The notes: generated by a model not told the origin, from the letters alone. A DNA stretch of 64,000 bases from an uncultured Streptococcus sp. (GCF_905372115.1 NZ_CAJPNR010000007.1:1-64000), one strand, 5' to 3'; shown: positions 1 to 11,278, numbered from the stretch's first letter. Numbers and translations: made by a program.

Positions 1-84
1 AAAAATGAAATAGAAAAAACAATCTATCTCCATAGGCATGGTTTTTACGATTATTCAAAAAAATATGGAAATCCTTTTGCTTAA
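1..84 (+). CDS. C-terminal end of an unidentified gene (partial)
   Basis: Frame 1 is open from the window edge to a TAA at 82-84 and encodes 27 residues ending in KKYGNPFA. It could be the tail of a gene that begins outside the window. I recognise no family, and so short an open frame in AT-rich DNA may be chance. Confidence 0.35.
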   Translation, partial: KNEIEKTIYLHRHGFYDYSKKYGNPFA

Positions 85-275
85 TTAAACTATTGATTAT
101 ACCGTCAATATTATACTTTTGGACACATTAATAACTTGATACTAGCTGATTTTTATACTACACTACACTAAAGATCAATTTAAAGAAACTTTCTGTAGAA
201 ATATGAGGTGGAATAAAAGTAGAGCATACGACTATACATAGAATTAAATGAAATCTCAAGATAGAAACTAATATT

Positions 276-298
276 AAGCCTTGTCCTCAAGGCTTTTT
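276..298 (+). terminator. Rho-independent terminator
   Basis: An 8-bp perfect stem (AAGCCTTG / CAAGGCTT) with a TCCT loop is followed by a short T run. It closes whatever transcript enters from the left. The rest of 85-432 holds only the promoter and operator listed next; no other gene is visible there. Confidence 0.75.
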
Positions 299-342
299 AA
301 TATTCTCTGCTATACCTTTTATTCCCAAACTTAAACAATAGC

Positions 343-371
343 TTGCAATCATTTTTTTAAAATAGTATACT
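343..371 (+). promoter_or_regulatory. Sigma-A promoter of the GH13 gene
   Basis: TTGCAA at 343-348 and TATACT at 366-371 are separated by 17 bp, close to consensus. Predicted transcription start is near 378, about 55 nt upstream of the ATG at 433. Confidence 0.75.
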
Positions 372-382
372 AGAGTCACGTT

Positions 383-398
383 ATGAAAACGTTTGCTT
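383..398 (+). promoter_or_regulatory. cre-like CcpA operator
   Basis: ATGAAAACGTTTGCTT matches the catabolite responsive element consensus WTGNAARCGNWWWCAW at all but two positions. It lies just downstream of the -10 box, where CcpA would block initiation or elongation. Repression during growth on preferred sugars fits an alpha-glucan hydrolase. The site is seen in sequence; binding is inferred. Confidence 0.55.
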
Positions 399-432
399 TA
401 AAATTGAAAGAGAAATCTAGGAGTTGAAAAGT

Positions 433-2181
433 ATGGAATTAACAGCTATTTATCACAGACCGGAGTCGGAGTATGCCTATCTTTATAAAGAAGGTCAAGT
501 GCATATCAGAATTAGGACTAAGAAAGAGGATATAGAGAAAATCCTTTTGCACTATGGGGATCCCTTTATTTTTCTTGAGGATTCTTATGAAGATACGAAA
601 GAGATGGTCAAGATCATCTCAGATGCTCTATTTGATTATTGGCAAGTAGCAGTATCGGTTGATTTTGCTCGGCTCCAATATTTCTTTGAGCTGAGAGATA
701 AAGAAGGCCAAAGCATCTTGTATGGAGATAAAGGTTTCGTTGTCAATAGTCCAGAAAATCTTGCTTCGGAGGGAAACAGATTTAAATTCCCTTATATTCA
801 CGAAATCGATGGCTGCCAGATTCCAGACTGGGTTTCAAAAACGGTCTGGTATCAGATTTTCCCAGAACGATTTGCCAATGGAAATGCTGAACTTTCGCCA
901 GAGGGAGCGTTATCTTGGAATGCTGCTATCAGTCCTAAGACTACGGATTTCTTTGGTGGGGATTTACATGGGATTATTGACCATCTGGATTATTTGCAAG
1001 ACTTAGGGATTACAGGGCTTTATCTCTGTCCCATCTTTGAATCACCAAGCAATCACAAGTACAATACGACAGATTACTTTGAAATTGATCGACACTTTGG
1101 GGACAAGGAGACTTTCCGTCAACTGGTGGACCAAGCTCATCTGCGTGGCATGAAGGTCATGCTGGATGCGGTTTTCAATCATATGGGCGATCAATCTGCT
1201 CAATGGCAGGATGTTCTCAAGCATGGTGAAAAGTCAGCTTACAAAGACTGGTTCCACATTCAAAAGTTCCCAGTGACGAATGACAAGCTTATGAATCCCA
1301 AAGAACTGCCTTATCATACCTTTGCCTTTGCCAGCTATATGCCTAAGTTAAACACGGCAAATCCTGAGGTGAAAGACTATCTCTTAAGCGTTGCGACCTA
1401 TTGGGTTGAACATTTTGATATTGATGCTTGGCGGCTGGATGTGGCCAATGAGGTTGATCATCAATTCTGGCGAGATTTTCGTAAGGCTGTTTTGGCCAAA
1501 AAGCCTGACCTTTATATTCTTGGAGAAGTTTGGCATACCTCTCAGCCTTGGTTAAATGGAGATGAGTTTCACGCTGCCATGAACTATCCTCTATCCGATA
1601 GTATCAAGGGCTACTTTTTGAGCAGGAGCAAGAAGACCAGTCAATTCATAGCTGAGATTAACTGCCAGTCCATGTACTACAGGCAGCAGATTTCTGAGGT
1701 CATGTTTAATCTCTTGGATTCGCACGATACAGAGCGCATCTTGACGACAGCTCAAGGAGATATCCAGCTTGTCAAATCCGCACTCGCCTTTCTCTTTTTA
1801 CAAAGGGGAACTCCTTGTATCTATTATGGGACCGAGCTAGAATTGGGCGGAGCTATGGACCCGGATTGTAGACGGGTCATGCCTTGGGATCGGGTTTCTA
1901 GTAGCAATGATATGCTCAATTTTATGAAGAACTTGATTCAGCTTCGCAAAGATGTTGCGGGCATTATTCAGTATGGGAAATTTACCTTAGAAGAAATCAA
2001 GCCTAATGTGCTGGCTTTAGAATGGGAACATGATCATCAAGCAATCCGGGCTGTTTTTAATCAGTCCAAAGAGAATTATCTTTTAGACAGAGATTCAGCT
2101 GATTTGGTGAGTCATTGCCAAACTGATGACGAGAAACTTGTCATCTTACCAAAGGGATTTGTAGTTTATTCTAGCCTCTAA
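433..2181 (+). CDS. Neopullulanase/cyclomaltodextrinase-like alpha-glucan hydrolase (GH13)
   Basis: This 582-aa cytoplasmic protein has no signal peptide. Residues 1 to about 120 fit the N-terminal beta domain of neopullulanase and maltogenic amylase enzymes; the (beta/alpha)8 GH13 barrel follows. Catalytic residues are visible: nucleophile Asp336 in RLDVANE, acid/base Glu365 in ILGEVW, and Asp432 in DSHDTER. Such enzymes cleave imported maltodextrins, cyclodextrins or pullulan fragments. I chose the ATG at 433 because AGGAG at 419-423 sits 9 nt before it; a TTG at 424 in the same frame abuts that site and is unlikely. A CcpA-like site overlaps the start of the transcript. Exact substrate preference cannot be read from sequence. 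Confidence 0.88.
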   Translation: MELTAIYHRPESEYAYLYKEGQVHIRIRTKKEDIEKILLHYGDPFIFLEDSYEDTKEMVKIISDALFDYWQVAVSVDFARLQYFFELRDKEGQSILYGDKGFVVNSPENLASEGNRFKFPYIHEIDGCQIPDWVSKTVWYQIFPERFANGNAELSPEGALSWNAAISPKTTDFFGGDLHGIIDHLDYLQDLGITGLYLCPIFESPSNHKYNTTDYFEIDRHFGDKETFRQLVDQAHLRGMKVMLDAVFNHMGDQSAQWQDVLKHGEKSAYKDWFHIQKFPVTNDKLMNPKELPYHTFAFASYMPKLNTANPEVKDYLLSVATYWVEHFDIDAWRLDVANEVDHQFWRDFRKAVLAKKPDLYILGEVWHTSQPWLNGDEFHAAMNYPLSDSIKGYFLSRSKKTSQFIAEINCQSMYYRQQISEVMFNLLDSHDTERILTTAQGDIQLVKSALAFLFLQRGTPCIYYGTELELGGAMDPDCRRVMPWDRVSSSNDMLNFMKNLIQLRKDVAGIIQYGKFTLEEIKPNVLALEWEHDHQAIRAVFNQSKENYLLDRDSADLVSHCQTDDEKLVILPKGFVVYSSL

Positions 2182-2344
2182 CCGTAGCAGTAATTATCTT
2201 TCTTTCCTTCTTTCTGTTATAATATTATCAAATTTCGTTTTCGCGGGATGGAAATTATCCTACTTTAGGGCATCCCTTCTTGATGATTATTATTGTAAGG
2301 TGATTGTTTATAAGCTGAGAAACTATGCAAAGGAGTGCAATCTT

Positions 2345-2887
2345 ATGCCTAGACCGAAAACTAAAGAAGATTTGATGCTGGCTGCTAAGGAAAACTATGA
2401 GAAGTTACAAACTCTCATTTCCAAATTGTCTGATCAAGACTTAAATACGCCTTTTGATTTTTCTCGGGATGAAAAGAAGAAAGAGGCCCATTGGAGGCGA
2501 GATAAAAATCTAAGAGATGTTTTGATTCACCTCTATGAATGGCATCAGCTCTTGTTGAATTGGGTGCATGCCAATCAAAAGGGACAAGAGCAGCCTTTTC
2601 TTCCTGCGCCCTATAATTGGAAGACTTATGGAGAGCTGAATCTGGAATTTTGGAAGAAACATCAGAATACTTCTCTTGAAGAGGCAACTGAGATCTTTCA
2701 TCAGTCCCATCAAGATGTTTTGCAAATGGCAGACACATTTACAAACGAAGAATTATTTTCAAAAAATGTCTATAAATGGGTCGGAGGGACTGTACTAGGT
2801 TCCTATTTTGTAAGTGCTACCTCCAGTCATTATGACTGGGCCATGAAAAAGTTGAAGGCTCATCAGAAAAATTGTAAATTAAAGTAA
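2345..2887 (+). CDS. ClbS/DfsB family four-helix-bundle protein
   Basis: This 180-aa protein starts MPRPKTKEDLMLAA, the usual opening of ClbS/DfsB (DUF1706) proteins, and is rich in Trp and His along amphipathic helices (VLIHLYEWHQLLLNW, SSHYDWAMKKL). ClbS protects colibactin producers by hydrolysing the colibactin cyclopropane; most family members, including streptococcal ones, have no known substrate. The ATG at 2345 follows AAAGGAG at 2329-2335, so an upstream in-frame start at 2300 is unlikely. A TATAAT at 2218-2223 may be its -10 box, but no good -35 is visible. The self-protection role is known only for ClbS and is not inferred here. Confidence 0.8.
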   Translation: MPRPKTKEDLMLAAKENYEKLQTLISKLSDQDLNTPFDFSRDEKKKEAHWRRDKNLRDVLIHLYEWHQLLLNWVHANQKGQEQPFLPAPYNWKTYGELNLEFWKKHQNTSLEEATEIFHQSHQDVLQMADTFTNEELFSKNVYKWVGGTVLGSYFVSATSSHYDWAMKKLKAHQKNCKLK

Positions 2888-2921
2888 TTAATTGAATACG
2901 AGTAGTGGAGAAGAAAAAAAT

Positions 2922-3767
2922 ATGAAAAAATACAGCAAAATAATCATGTCCTGCGCCTGCCTAGCTTTGGCTTTTGGGCTGGCAGCATGTGCTAGTTCGC
3001 AGAAAAATAAAGAAACAAGTCAAACTACATCGACTTATTCAAATCTAAACAGTAAAAAGAGTGTCGAAGAAGTCAAGAGTTTGTTGGCTGCTGAATTGGA
3101 TAAAGACAGTGTCGATAACTTTGTCAATCTAGTCAATGACTACAATGGACTTGTCGGCTCTACTGGATTAACGGGCGATTTCACTAAATTTACCAAAACC
3201 GAATATGACGTCGAAAAAATCAATCCTCTGTGGCAGGCAAAGAAGGGCGATTTTATCGGGACAAATTGTCGGATTAATACTTACACTTTGCTGAAAAATA
3301 GCATCGAAATTCCTCAAATAGAAAAAGATGACGAACTCTTGTTCATAGATAATGACTCGATTGACAAGGGCAAGCTCTTTGATGCTAAGGATAAGGAAGA
3401 TTTTAATATCCTGTTTTCAAGAGTCAAGACTGAAGCGACTCAAGATGTAAAAGTCCACGCTAAGAAGATGGAGGAATACTTCAAGCAGTTCAAGTTTAGT
3501 GAAAAAGCAAGGATGCTTTCAGTCATTGTCCACGACAATCTTGACGGTGATTCTCTCTTTGTAGGCCATGTCGGTGTCTTAGTTCCAGATAAAGACGGAT
3601 ATTTATTTATCGAAAAGCTGACCTTTGAAGAGCCTTATCAGGCAATCAAATTTGCGACCAAGGAAGATGTCTACAAATACTTGCAGACCAAATATAAAGA
3701 CTACACAGGGGAAGGTTTGGCCAAGCCCTTTATCATGGACAATGATAAGTGGGTAGAGGGTAAGTAG
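2922..3767 (+). CDS. DUF4300 family lipoprotein
   Basis: This 281-aa protein carries a lipoprotein signal peptide: MKKYSK, a hydrophobic stretch, and the lipobox LAAC with Cys near residue 23. A Ser/Thr/Lys-rich linker follows, then a domain with conserved blocks such as GDFIGTNCRINTYTLL and VGHVGVLVPD typical of streptococcal DUF4300 proteins. It should be anchored to the outer face of the membrane. Function is unknown; the Cys-Arg and Gly-His-Val-Gly blocks suggest an enzyme-like fold but no reaction can be named. The ATG at 2922 follows GGAG at 2907-2910 and places the signal peptide correctly. Confidence 0.8.
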   Translation: MKKYSKIIMSCACLALAFGLAACASSQKNKETSQTTSTYSNLNSKKSVEEVKSLLAAELDKDSVDNFVNLVNDYNGLVGSTGLTGDFTKFTKTEYDVEKINPLWQAKKGDFIGTNCRINTYTLLKNSIEIPQIEKDDELLFIDNDSIDKGKLFDAKDKEDFNILFSRVKTEATQDVKVHAKKMEEYFKQFKFSEKARMLSVIVHDNLDGDSLFVGHVGVLVPDKDGYLFIEKLTFEEPYQAIKFATKEDVYKYLQTKYKDYTGEGLAKPFIMDNDKWVEGK

Positions 3768-3813
3768 TCTGCTTCAGTTAGCATTAAGAAAATAGAACTG
3801 GGAGATTTAGTGT

Positions 3814-4125
3814 ATGGAATTAAAAGATTTTACAGAAAAGGAACAGGAGCAGATCAATCAAGGCCTTAGCACTGCAGAAATTTCCGATAAGGAAGCTGCC
3901 AAAAAGATTCTGGCACTTGTGCCCCAAGAGTGGATTAAGAGAATTCCTTTCTTCGTGAGAGGGCATGCAACGACCAAGACCGTTGAGCGAGTCGCCAAGC
4001 AATATCCTGAACTTTATGCTGTCGCTAAGCAGCAAGGCGAACTTCCTGACAAGGAAAGAGAAGAATTGTGCGTGATAATGACAAGCATTTTTGAAGAAAA
4101 GATGAATAAGCATAAGATTAAATGA
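3814..4125 (+). CDS. Small hypothetical protein, 103 aa
   Basis: GGGAG at 3800-3804 lies 9 nt before the ATG, and a strong terminator follows the stop, so this is a convincing gene. The protein is charged and mostly helical, with no membrane segment or signal peptide. The central part (PQEWIKRIPFFVRGHATTKTV) is the most distinctive stretch. I recognise no family. It lies 46 bp after the DUF4300 lipoprotein gene and is probably co-transcribed with it. Confidence 0.7.
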   Translation: MELKDFTEKEQEQINQGLSTAEISDKEAAKKILALVPQEWIKRIPFFVRGHATTKTVERVAKQYPELYAVAKQQGELPDKEREELCVIMTSIFEEKMNKHKIK

Positions 4126-4156
4126 GCCCTTGCTTTAAAAGAAGTAAGAGCCTTAG

Positions 4157-4190
4157 GAAGTCACTGGAAGCAGTGGCTTCTTCGTTTTTT
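4157..4190 (+). terminator. Rho-independent terminator
   Basis: A 10-bp stem GAAGTCACTG / CAGTGGCTTC with loop GAAG is followed by TTCGTTTTTT. It ends the lipoprotein operon ahead of rexB. Confidence 0.85.
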
Positions 4191-4284
4191 ATAGACATGA
4201 TGAGGCTAGTTACTAATGCTATCTTTGGATGCTGAATTGTAATTGGGTTTTGGGACTATTCTCCATGAGAATTATCGGTAAAAA

Positions 4285-4293
4285 TGGTATAAT
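4285..4293 (+). promoter_or_regulatory. Extended -10 promoter of rexBA
   Basis: TGGTATAAT is a perfect extended -10 element 33 nt before the rexB start codon. No convincing -35 box is present, which is normal for extended -10 promoters. Confidence 0.65.
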
Positions 4294-4325
4294 GTTCCTA
4301 TATTTTCTAGAGGAAAAGGCAGGCT

Positions 4326-7300
4326 ATGAAATTACTTTATACAGATATTCGCCATTCTTTAACCAAGGTGTTGGTGGCTGAGGCTGAGAGCTTGGTGGCG
4401 GCCGGTAAGCGAGTCTTTTATATTGCGCCTAATTCGCTTTCTTTTGAGAAGGAGCGGGCGGTTTTGGAGTGCCTGAAGAACAAGGCTTCCTTTGCCATTA
4501 CGGTAACGCGCTTTGCCCAGATGGCTCGGTATTTTGTCCTCAATGATGTTCGGCAAGGGCATAGTTTGGACGATATTGGTCTGGGAATGCTGATTTATCG
4601 AACCTTGACAGAGCTGGATGATGGAGAGCTTAAGGTCTATGGCCGGATTAAGAAGGATCCCCAGTTTATCCAGCAGCTGATGGATCTTTACCATGAATTG
4701 CAGACCGCCCAGATGTCCTTTGCGGATTTGGAATTTCTTGAGGAGCCTGAGAAGCGGGAGGATCTGGTCAAGATTTTTACTGCAGTGACTGCTGCTCTGA
4801 ATAAGGGCGATTTTGATTCGTCTTCTCAGATTACTGCTTTTGCCCAGCATATTTTGGCTGGTGATACGGATGAGGAGTTGAAGAATTTGGCCCTGGTCAT
4901 TGATGGCTTTACTCGTTTTTCTGCCGAAGAGGAATATCTGGTCGGTCTCCTGAATCGAAAAGGTGTGGAGATTGTCATCGGGACCTATGCCAGCCAAAAA
5001 GCCTATCGAGCAGCCTTTCGTGAGGGCAATCTCTATCAGGCCAGCGTGGATTTTTTGAGAAAGCTGGCCGAGGACTATCAGGTCAAGCCTAACTATATCC
5101 CTCATGCGGAAGCGGAAGATGCCTTTGGACGGATTTCTAAGATTTTGGAGAGTCGCTATGACTTTTCAGAATCAACGGTTAGTCTTAGTGAGACAGACCG
5201 CTCGCAGCTTCAGATTTGGGCTACTATGAACCAGAAAGAAGAGCTGGAGTATGTGGCTAAGTCCATCCGGCAGCGGGTTCATGATGGTGTGCGCTACAAG
5301 GATATTCGTCTGCTTTTGGGAGATGTGGAAGCCTACCAGCTTCAGCTCAAGACTATTTTTGACCAGTATCAGATTCCCTACTATCTGGGGCGGAGCGAGT
5401 CGATGGCACAGCATCCGCTGGTCCAGTTTGTCGAGTCCTTGGAGCGGCTCAAGCGCTATAATTTCCAACTGGAAGACCTGCTCAATCTCTTAAAGACAGG
5501 TCTCTATGGAGCTTTGAATCAGGAGGAACTGGATTATTTTGAGCAATATCTTCGCTTTGCGGATATCAAGGGAGCCGGCAAGCTAGCCAAGGATTTCACG
5601 GCCAATAGCCAAGGGAAATTTGACCTAAATCGTCTCAATCATATTCGTCGTCGGGTTATGACTCCACTGCTAGACTTTTTCAAATCTCGCAGCCAGACGG
5701 TGCAGGGGCTCTTAGCCAAGTTTACAGAGTTCGTCCAAGCAGCCCATTTGTCGGACGATTTGATGGCTCTGCTGCAGGGAGAAAGTCAGCAGGAGCAGGA
5801 GCGCCATGAGGAAGTCTGGAAGGCTTTTAGTCATGTCTTAGAGCAGTTTGCTCAGGTCTTTTCAGATAGCAAGGTCAAACTGGATGATTTTCTAGCCTTG
5901 ATCCTGTCAGGCATGCTTTTGTCCAACTATCGGACGGTGCCAGCGACAGTAGATGTGGTTAAGGTCCAGTCTTATGACTTGATAGAACCTTTAGCCGCTC
6001 CTTACGTCTATGCAATCGGACTGACTCAAGAGCGTTTTCCGAAAATCGCGCAAAACAAGAGTTTGCTTAGTGATGAAGATCGGGCTCGGCTTAATGAAGC
6101 GACGGATTCTCAGGCGGAACTCCAGATTGCCAGCTCTGAGAATCTCAAGAAGAATCGCTATACAGCGCTTTCGTTGATTAATTCTTCTACTAAAGAGCTG
6201 GTCTTGTCTGCGCCAGCCTTGGTCAATGAAGTAGAGGACAGCATGTCGACCTATCTACTGGAATTGACTGCAGCTCCGCTTTCCTTGCCTATCATTGTCA
6301 AAAAGCCTCAGGCTTCCAGTGATGATATTGGCAGCTACCGAGCTCTCTTGTCTCAAATTATCGAGCTCCATCAGGAGGAGATTGACCGAGAGTGGACAGC
6401 AGAGGAGCAGACTTTTTGGGCGGTGGCTGTGCGGGTTCTCCGCAAGAAATTGGCAGCAGAAGGCATCAGCATTCCGCAAATCAGCAAGGAACTGAAAACG
6501 GAGTCTTTGCAACCTGAAACTCTGCAAGCTCTTTATCCAAAAGATCAGCCCCTCCGACTTTCAGCGTCAGCTCTAAACGAATATTTCCGGCATCAGTATG
6601 CTTATTTTCTCAAGTATGTTCTGCGCCTGCAGGAAGAGTGGACCATTCATCCCGATGCTCGCAGTCATGGGATTTTCCTCCATCGGATCTTTGAAAAGGT
6701 CCTGCAGGATGATTCGTCAGCTGATTTTGACCGGCGTTTAGCACAAGCTATGGAAGAGACCAGCCGAGAGGCCGAGTTTGAGAGCATCTACAGTGAGTCA
6801 GGACAGACCCGTTTTGCGCGCCAACTCTTGCTAGATACGGCGCGAGCGACCGGCCGTGTGCTGGCTCATCCAAGCGGGATTGAGACCATTGGCGAGGAGA
6901 CTGGCTTTGGCTCAGCTTCTAAGCCTTTCCTGACCTTGGAAAATGGCAGAGCAGTGACCGTGAGCGGTAAGGTGGACCGGATTGACCGTCTGACCAAGAC
7001 CGAGAGTCTGGGAGTGGTGGACTATAAGTCTGGCGATATTAAGTTCAGCTTTGAAAAGTTTTTTAATGGGCTTAATTCTCAGCTGCCGACCTATCTGGCA
7101 GCGATTGAGGACTTAGCAGACTATCAAGAGGATAAGGGAACATTTGGCGCCATGTATTTGCAGATGACAGACCCGATTGTGGCGCTTAAAGATACCAAGA
7201 CCTTGGCGGATGCAGTCAATCAGTCTATGAAGCCACTCCAGTACAAAGGACTTTTTGTGGCTGATGCTGTCAAGGAGCTTGGTCCGCTCTATGAAAAAAA

Positions 7301-7607
7301 TAAGACCAACTTGCTGAGTCAGGAAGACTTGGACTTGCTGCTGGCCTACAATGCTTATCTCTATAAAAAAGCTGCAGAAGGCATTCTATCAGGTCACTTT
7401 GCAGTCAATCCTTATACAGAGAATGGACGAAGCATTGCTCCTTATGTAGAGCAGTTTAAGTCCATTACTGGCTTTGAAGCCAATCTCCACCTAGGACAGG
7501 CACGCCAGCTAGAAAAGCTGGATACAAGCAAGTTTGATAGGCGGCCGACTGGTGAGAAGTTGCGCCAGGCCTGGCTAGAAAAGATGAGGGAGGAGATGGA
7601 AAAATGA
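4326..7607 (+). CDS. rexB: ATP-dependent helicase/nuclease subunit B (RexB/AddB)
   Basis: RexB pairs with RexA to process double-strand breaks for RecA-dependent repair, the Gram-positive counterpart of RecBCD. This 1093-aa protein has an inactive helicase-like N-terminal part and a C-terminal PD-(D/E)XK nuclease domain, with GKVDRIDRL and VVDYKSG providing the metal-binding Asp and the catalytic Asp-x-Lys. Two AddB hallmarks are missing: the N-terminal Walker A loop is replaced by [10 protein letters not shown], and the cysteines that hold the AddB iron-sulfur cluster are gone (I find one Cys in the whole protein, near residue 50). This is the RexB variant of the family. RBS AGAGGAAAAGG precedes the ATG; the gene overlaps rexA by 4 nt. 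Confidence 0.95.
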   Translation: MKLLYTDIRHSLTKVLVAEAESLVAAGKRVFYIAPNSLSFEKERAVLECLKNKASFAITVTRFAQMARYFVLNDVRQGHSLDDIGLGMLIYRTLTELDDGELKVYGRIKKDPQFIQQLMDLYHELQTAQMSFADLEFLEEPEKREDLVKIFTAVTAALNKGDFDSSSQITAFAQHILAGDTDEELKNLALVIDGFTRFSAEEEYLVGLLNRKGVEIVIGTYASQKAYRAAFREGNLYQASVDFLRKLAEDYQVKPNYIPHAEAEDAFGRISKILESRYDFSESTVSLSETDRSQLQIWATMNQKEELEYVAKSIRQRVHDGVRYKDIRLLLGDVEAYQLQLKTIFDQYQIPYYLGRSESMAQHPLVQFVESLERLKRYNFQLEDLLNLLKTGLYGALNQEELDYFEQYLRFADIKGAGKLAKDFTANSQGKFDLNRLNHIRRRVMTPLLDFFKSRSQTVQGLLAKFTEFVQAAHLSDDLMALLQGESQQEQERHEEVWKAFSHVLEQFAQVFSDSKVKLDDFLALILSGMLLSNYRTVPATVDVVKVQSYDLIEPLAAPYVYAIGLTQERFPKIAQNKSLLSDEDRARLNEATDSQAELQIASSENLKKNRYTALSLINSSTKELVLSAPALVNEVEDSMSTYLLELTAAPLSLPIIVKKPQASSDDIGSYRALLSQIIELHQEEIDREWTAEEQTFWAVAVRVLRKKLAAEGISIPQISKELKTESLQPETLQALYPKDQPLRLSASALNEYFRHQYAYFLKYVLRLQEEWTIHPDARSHGIFLHRIFEKVLQDDSSADFDRRLAQAMEETSREAEFESIYSESGQTRFARQLLLDTARATGRVLAHPSGIETIGEETGFGSASKPFLTLENGRAVTVSGKVDRIDRLTKTESLGVVDYKSGDIKFSFEKFFNGLNSQLPTYLAAIEDLADYQEDKGTFGAMYLQMTDPIVALKDTKTLADAVNQSMKPLQYKGLFVADAVKELGPLYEKNKTNLLSQEDLDLLLAYNAYLYKKAAEGILSGHFAVNPYTENGRSIAPYVEQFKSITGFEANLHLGQARQLEKLDTSKFDRRPTGEKLRQAWLEKMREEMEK

Positions 7608-10600
7608 AGAGAATTCCTTTTTTAACTGTAGAAGAGATTGCTCTTAAGCAAGCCCAAGAAGCGGCTTCGGACAAGCCACAGAAAAAGACGGCAGAGCAGA
7701 TTGAGGCTATCTACTCCTCTGGCCAGAATATTCTGGTCTCCGCTTCGGCCGGCTCAGGTAAGACTTTTGTCATGGTCCAGCGGATAATCGACCAGATTCT
7801 TAGAGGTGTTGCTGTCAGCCAGCTCTTTATCTCAACCTTTACCGTCAAAGCGGCAGGCGAGCTAAAAGAGAGGCTGGAGAAGGAACTGGGCCAGGCCTTA
7901 AAAGAGGCCGATAGTCCTGAACTCAAGCAACATTTGGCCCAGCAATTAGCTGACCTGCCCAATGCTGACATTGGCACCATGGACGCCTTTACCCAGAAAG
8001 TGCTTAGTCGCTATGGTTACCTGCTTGGTTTGGCACCGAATTTTCGAATTCTCCAGTCTGCCAGTGAGCAGCTGGTTCTGCAAAATGAAGTTTTCAGCCA
8101 AGTGTTTGACCGTTACTATGACAGCGAGCGTCAGGCTTTGTTTAGCCGTTTGGTTAAGAACTTTACTGGTAAGCGCAAGGATTTATCAGGTTTCCGGGAG
8201 CAAGTTTATCGGATTTACAGTTTTCTGCAGTCAACCAGCAGCCCTCAGCGCTGGCTGGAAGAAACCTTCCTCTATGGCTATGAGCACAGCGACTTTGCAG
8301 CAGAGAGAGAGAGGATATTCGGTCAAATCAAATCAGCCCTTTGGGAGCTGGAAGCTTTCTTTTCCGCCCATTTGGAGCATGAAGGGAGAGAGTTTGCGGG
8401 CGCCAAGTATCAGGAAAATGTCCAAGATGCTCTGACCGTCTTAGCAGGCCTGAATGAATTGTCATCGATAGAGGACACGGCTCAGATTCTCAAGCAGATC
8501 GTGGCACTTTCCCAACTGTCCAATGGTCAAGCCTTTACAGCTCGGGTTGGCAAGAATGCAGACGAGCTCAAAAAAGAAATGGCCAAGGACTACAATGAAG
8601 CCAGAAAGCCTATGATTGAACGGCTGCGTAGCTTTGACCAGCAGCTTTATCAACTGGACTTTATCGAGCAGCATCAGGATGAATGCCTGCCTCTGGTTGA
8701 GCTTCTGCGGGGCTTTGTGGCGGACTTTGCACAGGCTTACTTGGAGCGAAAGAAAGCGGAAAATGCCTTTGAATTTGGTGACATCAGCCATTTTGCTATT
8801 GAGATTTTAGAGACATTCCCAGAGGTGCGTCGCTTTTATCAGGAACGCTACCACGAGGTCATGGTGGATGAGTATCAGGATACCAACCACACGCAGGAGC
8901 GCATGCTGGACTTGCTTGCCAGAGGGCAAAATCGCTTTATGGTGGGTGATATCAAGCAGTCTATCTACCGTTTCCGTCAAGCTGACCCGCAGATTTTCAG
9001 TGATAAGTTTAAGGCCTATCAAGAGGATAGCAGTCAGGGCAAGCTAATCGTCCTTAAGGAAAATTTCCGTAGTCATCTTGAGGTACTGGAAGCGACCAAT
9101 GATGTTTTCAAACGCCTGATGGATGAAGAAGTTGGGGAAATTGACTACAATGAAACCCACTATTTGGTGGCGGGAAATCCAGCCAAACGTGAGCCTAATC
9201 CAGCTAACCGCGCTTCTTTCTTAATCTATGAAGGCTCTAAGGAGAGTCCGGAAGAGGAGGCTGATGAGGGCTTGCCACAGGCAGTATCAGCTGGGGAAGT
9301 GGACCTAGTCATCAATGAAATCATTCGCCTGCACAATGAAGAAGGAGTGGCTTTTAAAGATATCACGCTGCTGACGGCATCCAGAACCCGAAATGATTTG
9401 ATTTTAGCTGCCTTTGAGCAGCACCAGATTCCGCTGGTACCAGATGATGGTTCAGCAAACTATCTGCAGTCGGTTGAGGTCTTAGTCATGCTGGATACCC
9501 TTCGGACTATCAATAATCCGCTGAATGACTATGCCTTGACCGCCCTTCTTAAGTCTCCTATGTTTGACTTTGGTGAGGACGAGCTGGCTCGGCTGTCCCT
9601 GCAGGCCAGTCAAGAGCGTTCTCAGGAAAATCTCTATGAAAAATTGCTCAATGCCCTTGAAGGTAGAGGTTTGCACCCTGCTTTAGTCACCCAGGAACTG
9701 CAGAAAAAATTGCAGCATTTCCATGAAACCCTGCAAAGCTGGCGGACCTATTCCAAGACGCATTCCCTGTATGATTTGATTTGGAAGATTTATCAGGACC
9801 GTTTCTACTATGACATGGTGGGAACTCTAGCCAATGGTGCCCAGAGACAGGCCAATCTCTATGCTCTCTCTTTGCGGGCCAATGAGTATGAAAAGTCCAG
9901 CTTTAAAGGCTTGTCTCGCTTTATCGGAATGATAGACCGTATCTTGGAAAATCAGCACGATCTAGCCAGTGTGCCAGTGGCGGCGCCTAAGGACGCCGTT
10001 CGTCTCATGACCATTCATAAGAGTAAGGGGCTGGAGTTCAAGTATGTCTTCCTGCTCAATATGGACAAGGCCTTCAACCGTCAGGATAGCAGCTCTGCTA
10101 TTATCCTCAGCCGAACCAAGGGAGTCGGCATCAAGTATGTGGCGGATGTATCGGTGTCTGTGGAAGATCCTTATGCGCCAAATCAGTTGCGCATTTCCAT
10201 GGATACGCTGCCTTATCAGCAGAATCTAGCGGAGCTGCAGTTGGCCAGTTTGTCTGAGCAAATGCGTTTGCTTTATGTGGCCATGACGCGGGCTGAAACC
10301 AAGCTCTATCTGGTCGGCAAGGGCAGTCAAGAGACCTTGGATAAGCGTAAGTGGGGCAAGAGCCAGCAAGGGCGTTTGTCTGCCAGTCTGCGCAGCCAGC
10401 TCAGTAATTTCCAAGACTGGCTCTATGCCATTCAGGCTGTTTTTTCTGATGAGAATCTTGCCTACGAGACCCGTTTTGTTACTGATAAGGAGCTAACTGC
10501 TGAAGAGATAGGGCGAATTAATGAGCCTGTGCTCTTTCCAGCGGATGATTTGGCGGATAATCGTCAGTCGGATGACATCCGTCGGGCTCTGGATATTTTA

Positions 10601-11278
10601 GAAAGCGTGGATCGACTGAATAGCCAGTATCGCTCTGCTATTGAATTACCTAGTGTACGAACTCCAAGCCAGATTAAGAAGTTTTATGAGCCAATCATGG
10701 ATACGGATGGCCTGGATATCATGGATGAGCGAGCAGTTTTTCGGCCTCAGCCCAGCTTTGAGTTGCCTGATTTTGGCAAGAAAGCCAAGGTGACTGGGGC
10801 GCAAGTCGGCAGTGCCGTTCATGAGCTCATGCAGCGGATCCCTTTGGATAGCAAACCCAGCATGGCTGTACTTCGTTCTGCCTTGGCTCTGGTTCAGGCT
10901 GATGACGCAGTCAAAAAGCAGATTCAGCTGTCTAAGATTGCATCTTTCTTTGAGACTGATTTGGGACGCCTCTTGATTGAGAACAGTGACAGAGTTCGTC
11001 GAGAAGCACCATTTGCCATGCTCAAGAGGGATGACGCTAGCGGTCAGAACTTTGTTTTGCGGGGGATTTTGGATGGTTACCTGCTCTTTGAGGACCGGAT
11101 TATCCTCTTCGACTACAAGACGGATAAATATAAGGATTCATCTGAGTTGATTGCTCGCTACCATGGCCAGCTAGACTTATATGCTCAAGCTCTCAGCCGT
11201 TCTTATGGTATTTCTCAAATTGAAAAATATTTGATTTTGCTAGGCGGTGAGCAGCTGCAGGTGGTTCAGGTGAATTGA
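7604..11278 (+). CDS. rexA: ATP-dependent helicase/nuclease subunit A (RexA/AddA)
   Basis: RexA is the motor and 5'-strand nuclease subunit of the RexAB complex. The 1224-aa protein has a UvrD-type helicase core: Walker A in [11 protein letters not shown] near residue 50, Walker B-like MVDEYQDTN, the motif [15 protein letters not shown], and motifs V-VI ([21 protein letters not shown]). The C-terminal PD-(D/E)XK nuclease reads [15 protein letters not shown] and LFDYKTDKY. Its ATG overlaps the rexB stop (ATGA), so translation is coupled and subunit ratio is likely fixed. Full length and intact. Confidence 0.96.
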   Translation: MKRIPFLTVEEIALKQAQEAASDKPQKKTAEQIEAIYSSGQNILVSASAGSGKTFVMVQRIIDQILRGVAVSQLFISTFTVKAAGELKERLEKELGQALKEADSPELKQHLAQQLADLPNADIGTMDAFTQKVLSRYGYLLGLAPNFRILQSASEQLVLQNEVFSQVFDRYYDSERQALFSRLVKNFTGKRKDLSGFREQVYRIYSFLQSTSSPQRWLEETFLYGYEHSDFAAERERIFGQIKSALWELEAFFSAHLEHEGREFAGAKYQENVQDALTVLAGLNELSSIEDTAQILKQIVALSQLSNGQAFTARVGKNADELKKEMAKDYNEARKPMIERLRSFDQQLYQLDFIEQHQDECLPLVELLRGFVADFAQAYLERKKAENAFEFGDISHFAIEILETFPEVRRFYQERYHEVMVDEYQDTNHTQERMLDLLARGQNRFMVGDIKQSIYRFRQADPQIFSDKFKAYQEDSSQGKLIVLKENFRSHLEVLEATNDVFKRLMDEEVGEIDYNETHYLVAGNPAKREPNPANRASFLIYEGSKESPEEEADEGLPQAVSAGEVDLVINEIIRLHNEEGVAFKDITLLTASRTRNDLILAAFEQHQIPLVPDDGSANYLQSVEVLVMLDTLRTINNPLNDYALTALLKSPMFDFGEDELARLSLQASQERSQENLYEKLLNALEGRGLHPALVTQELQKKLQHFHETLQSWRTYSKTHSLYDLIWKIYQDRFYYDMVGTLANGAQRQANLYALSLRANEYEKSSFKGLSRFIGMIDRILENQHDLASVPVAAPKDAVRLMTIHKSKGLEFKYVFLLNMDKAFNRQDSSSAIILSRTKGVGIKYVADVSVSVEDPYAPNQLRISMDTLPYQQNLAELQLASLSEQMRLLYVAMTRAETKLYLVGKGSQETLDKRKWGKSQQGRLSASLRSQLSNFQDWLYAIQAVFSDENLAYETRFVTDKELTAEEIGRINEPVLFPADDLADNRQSDDIRRALDILESVDRLNSQYRSAIELPSVRTPSQIKKFYEPIMDTDGLDIMDERAVFRPQPSFELPDFGKKAKVTGAQVGSAVHELMQRIPLDSKPSMAVLRSALALVQADDAVKKQIQLSKIASFFETDLGRLLIENSDRVRREAPFAMLKRDDASGQNFVLRGILDGYLLFEDRIILFDYKTDKYKDSSELIARYHGQLDLYAQALSRSYGISQIEKYLILLGGEQLQVVQVN

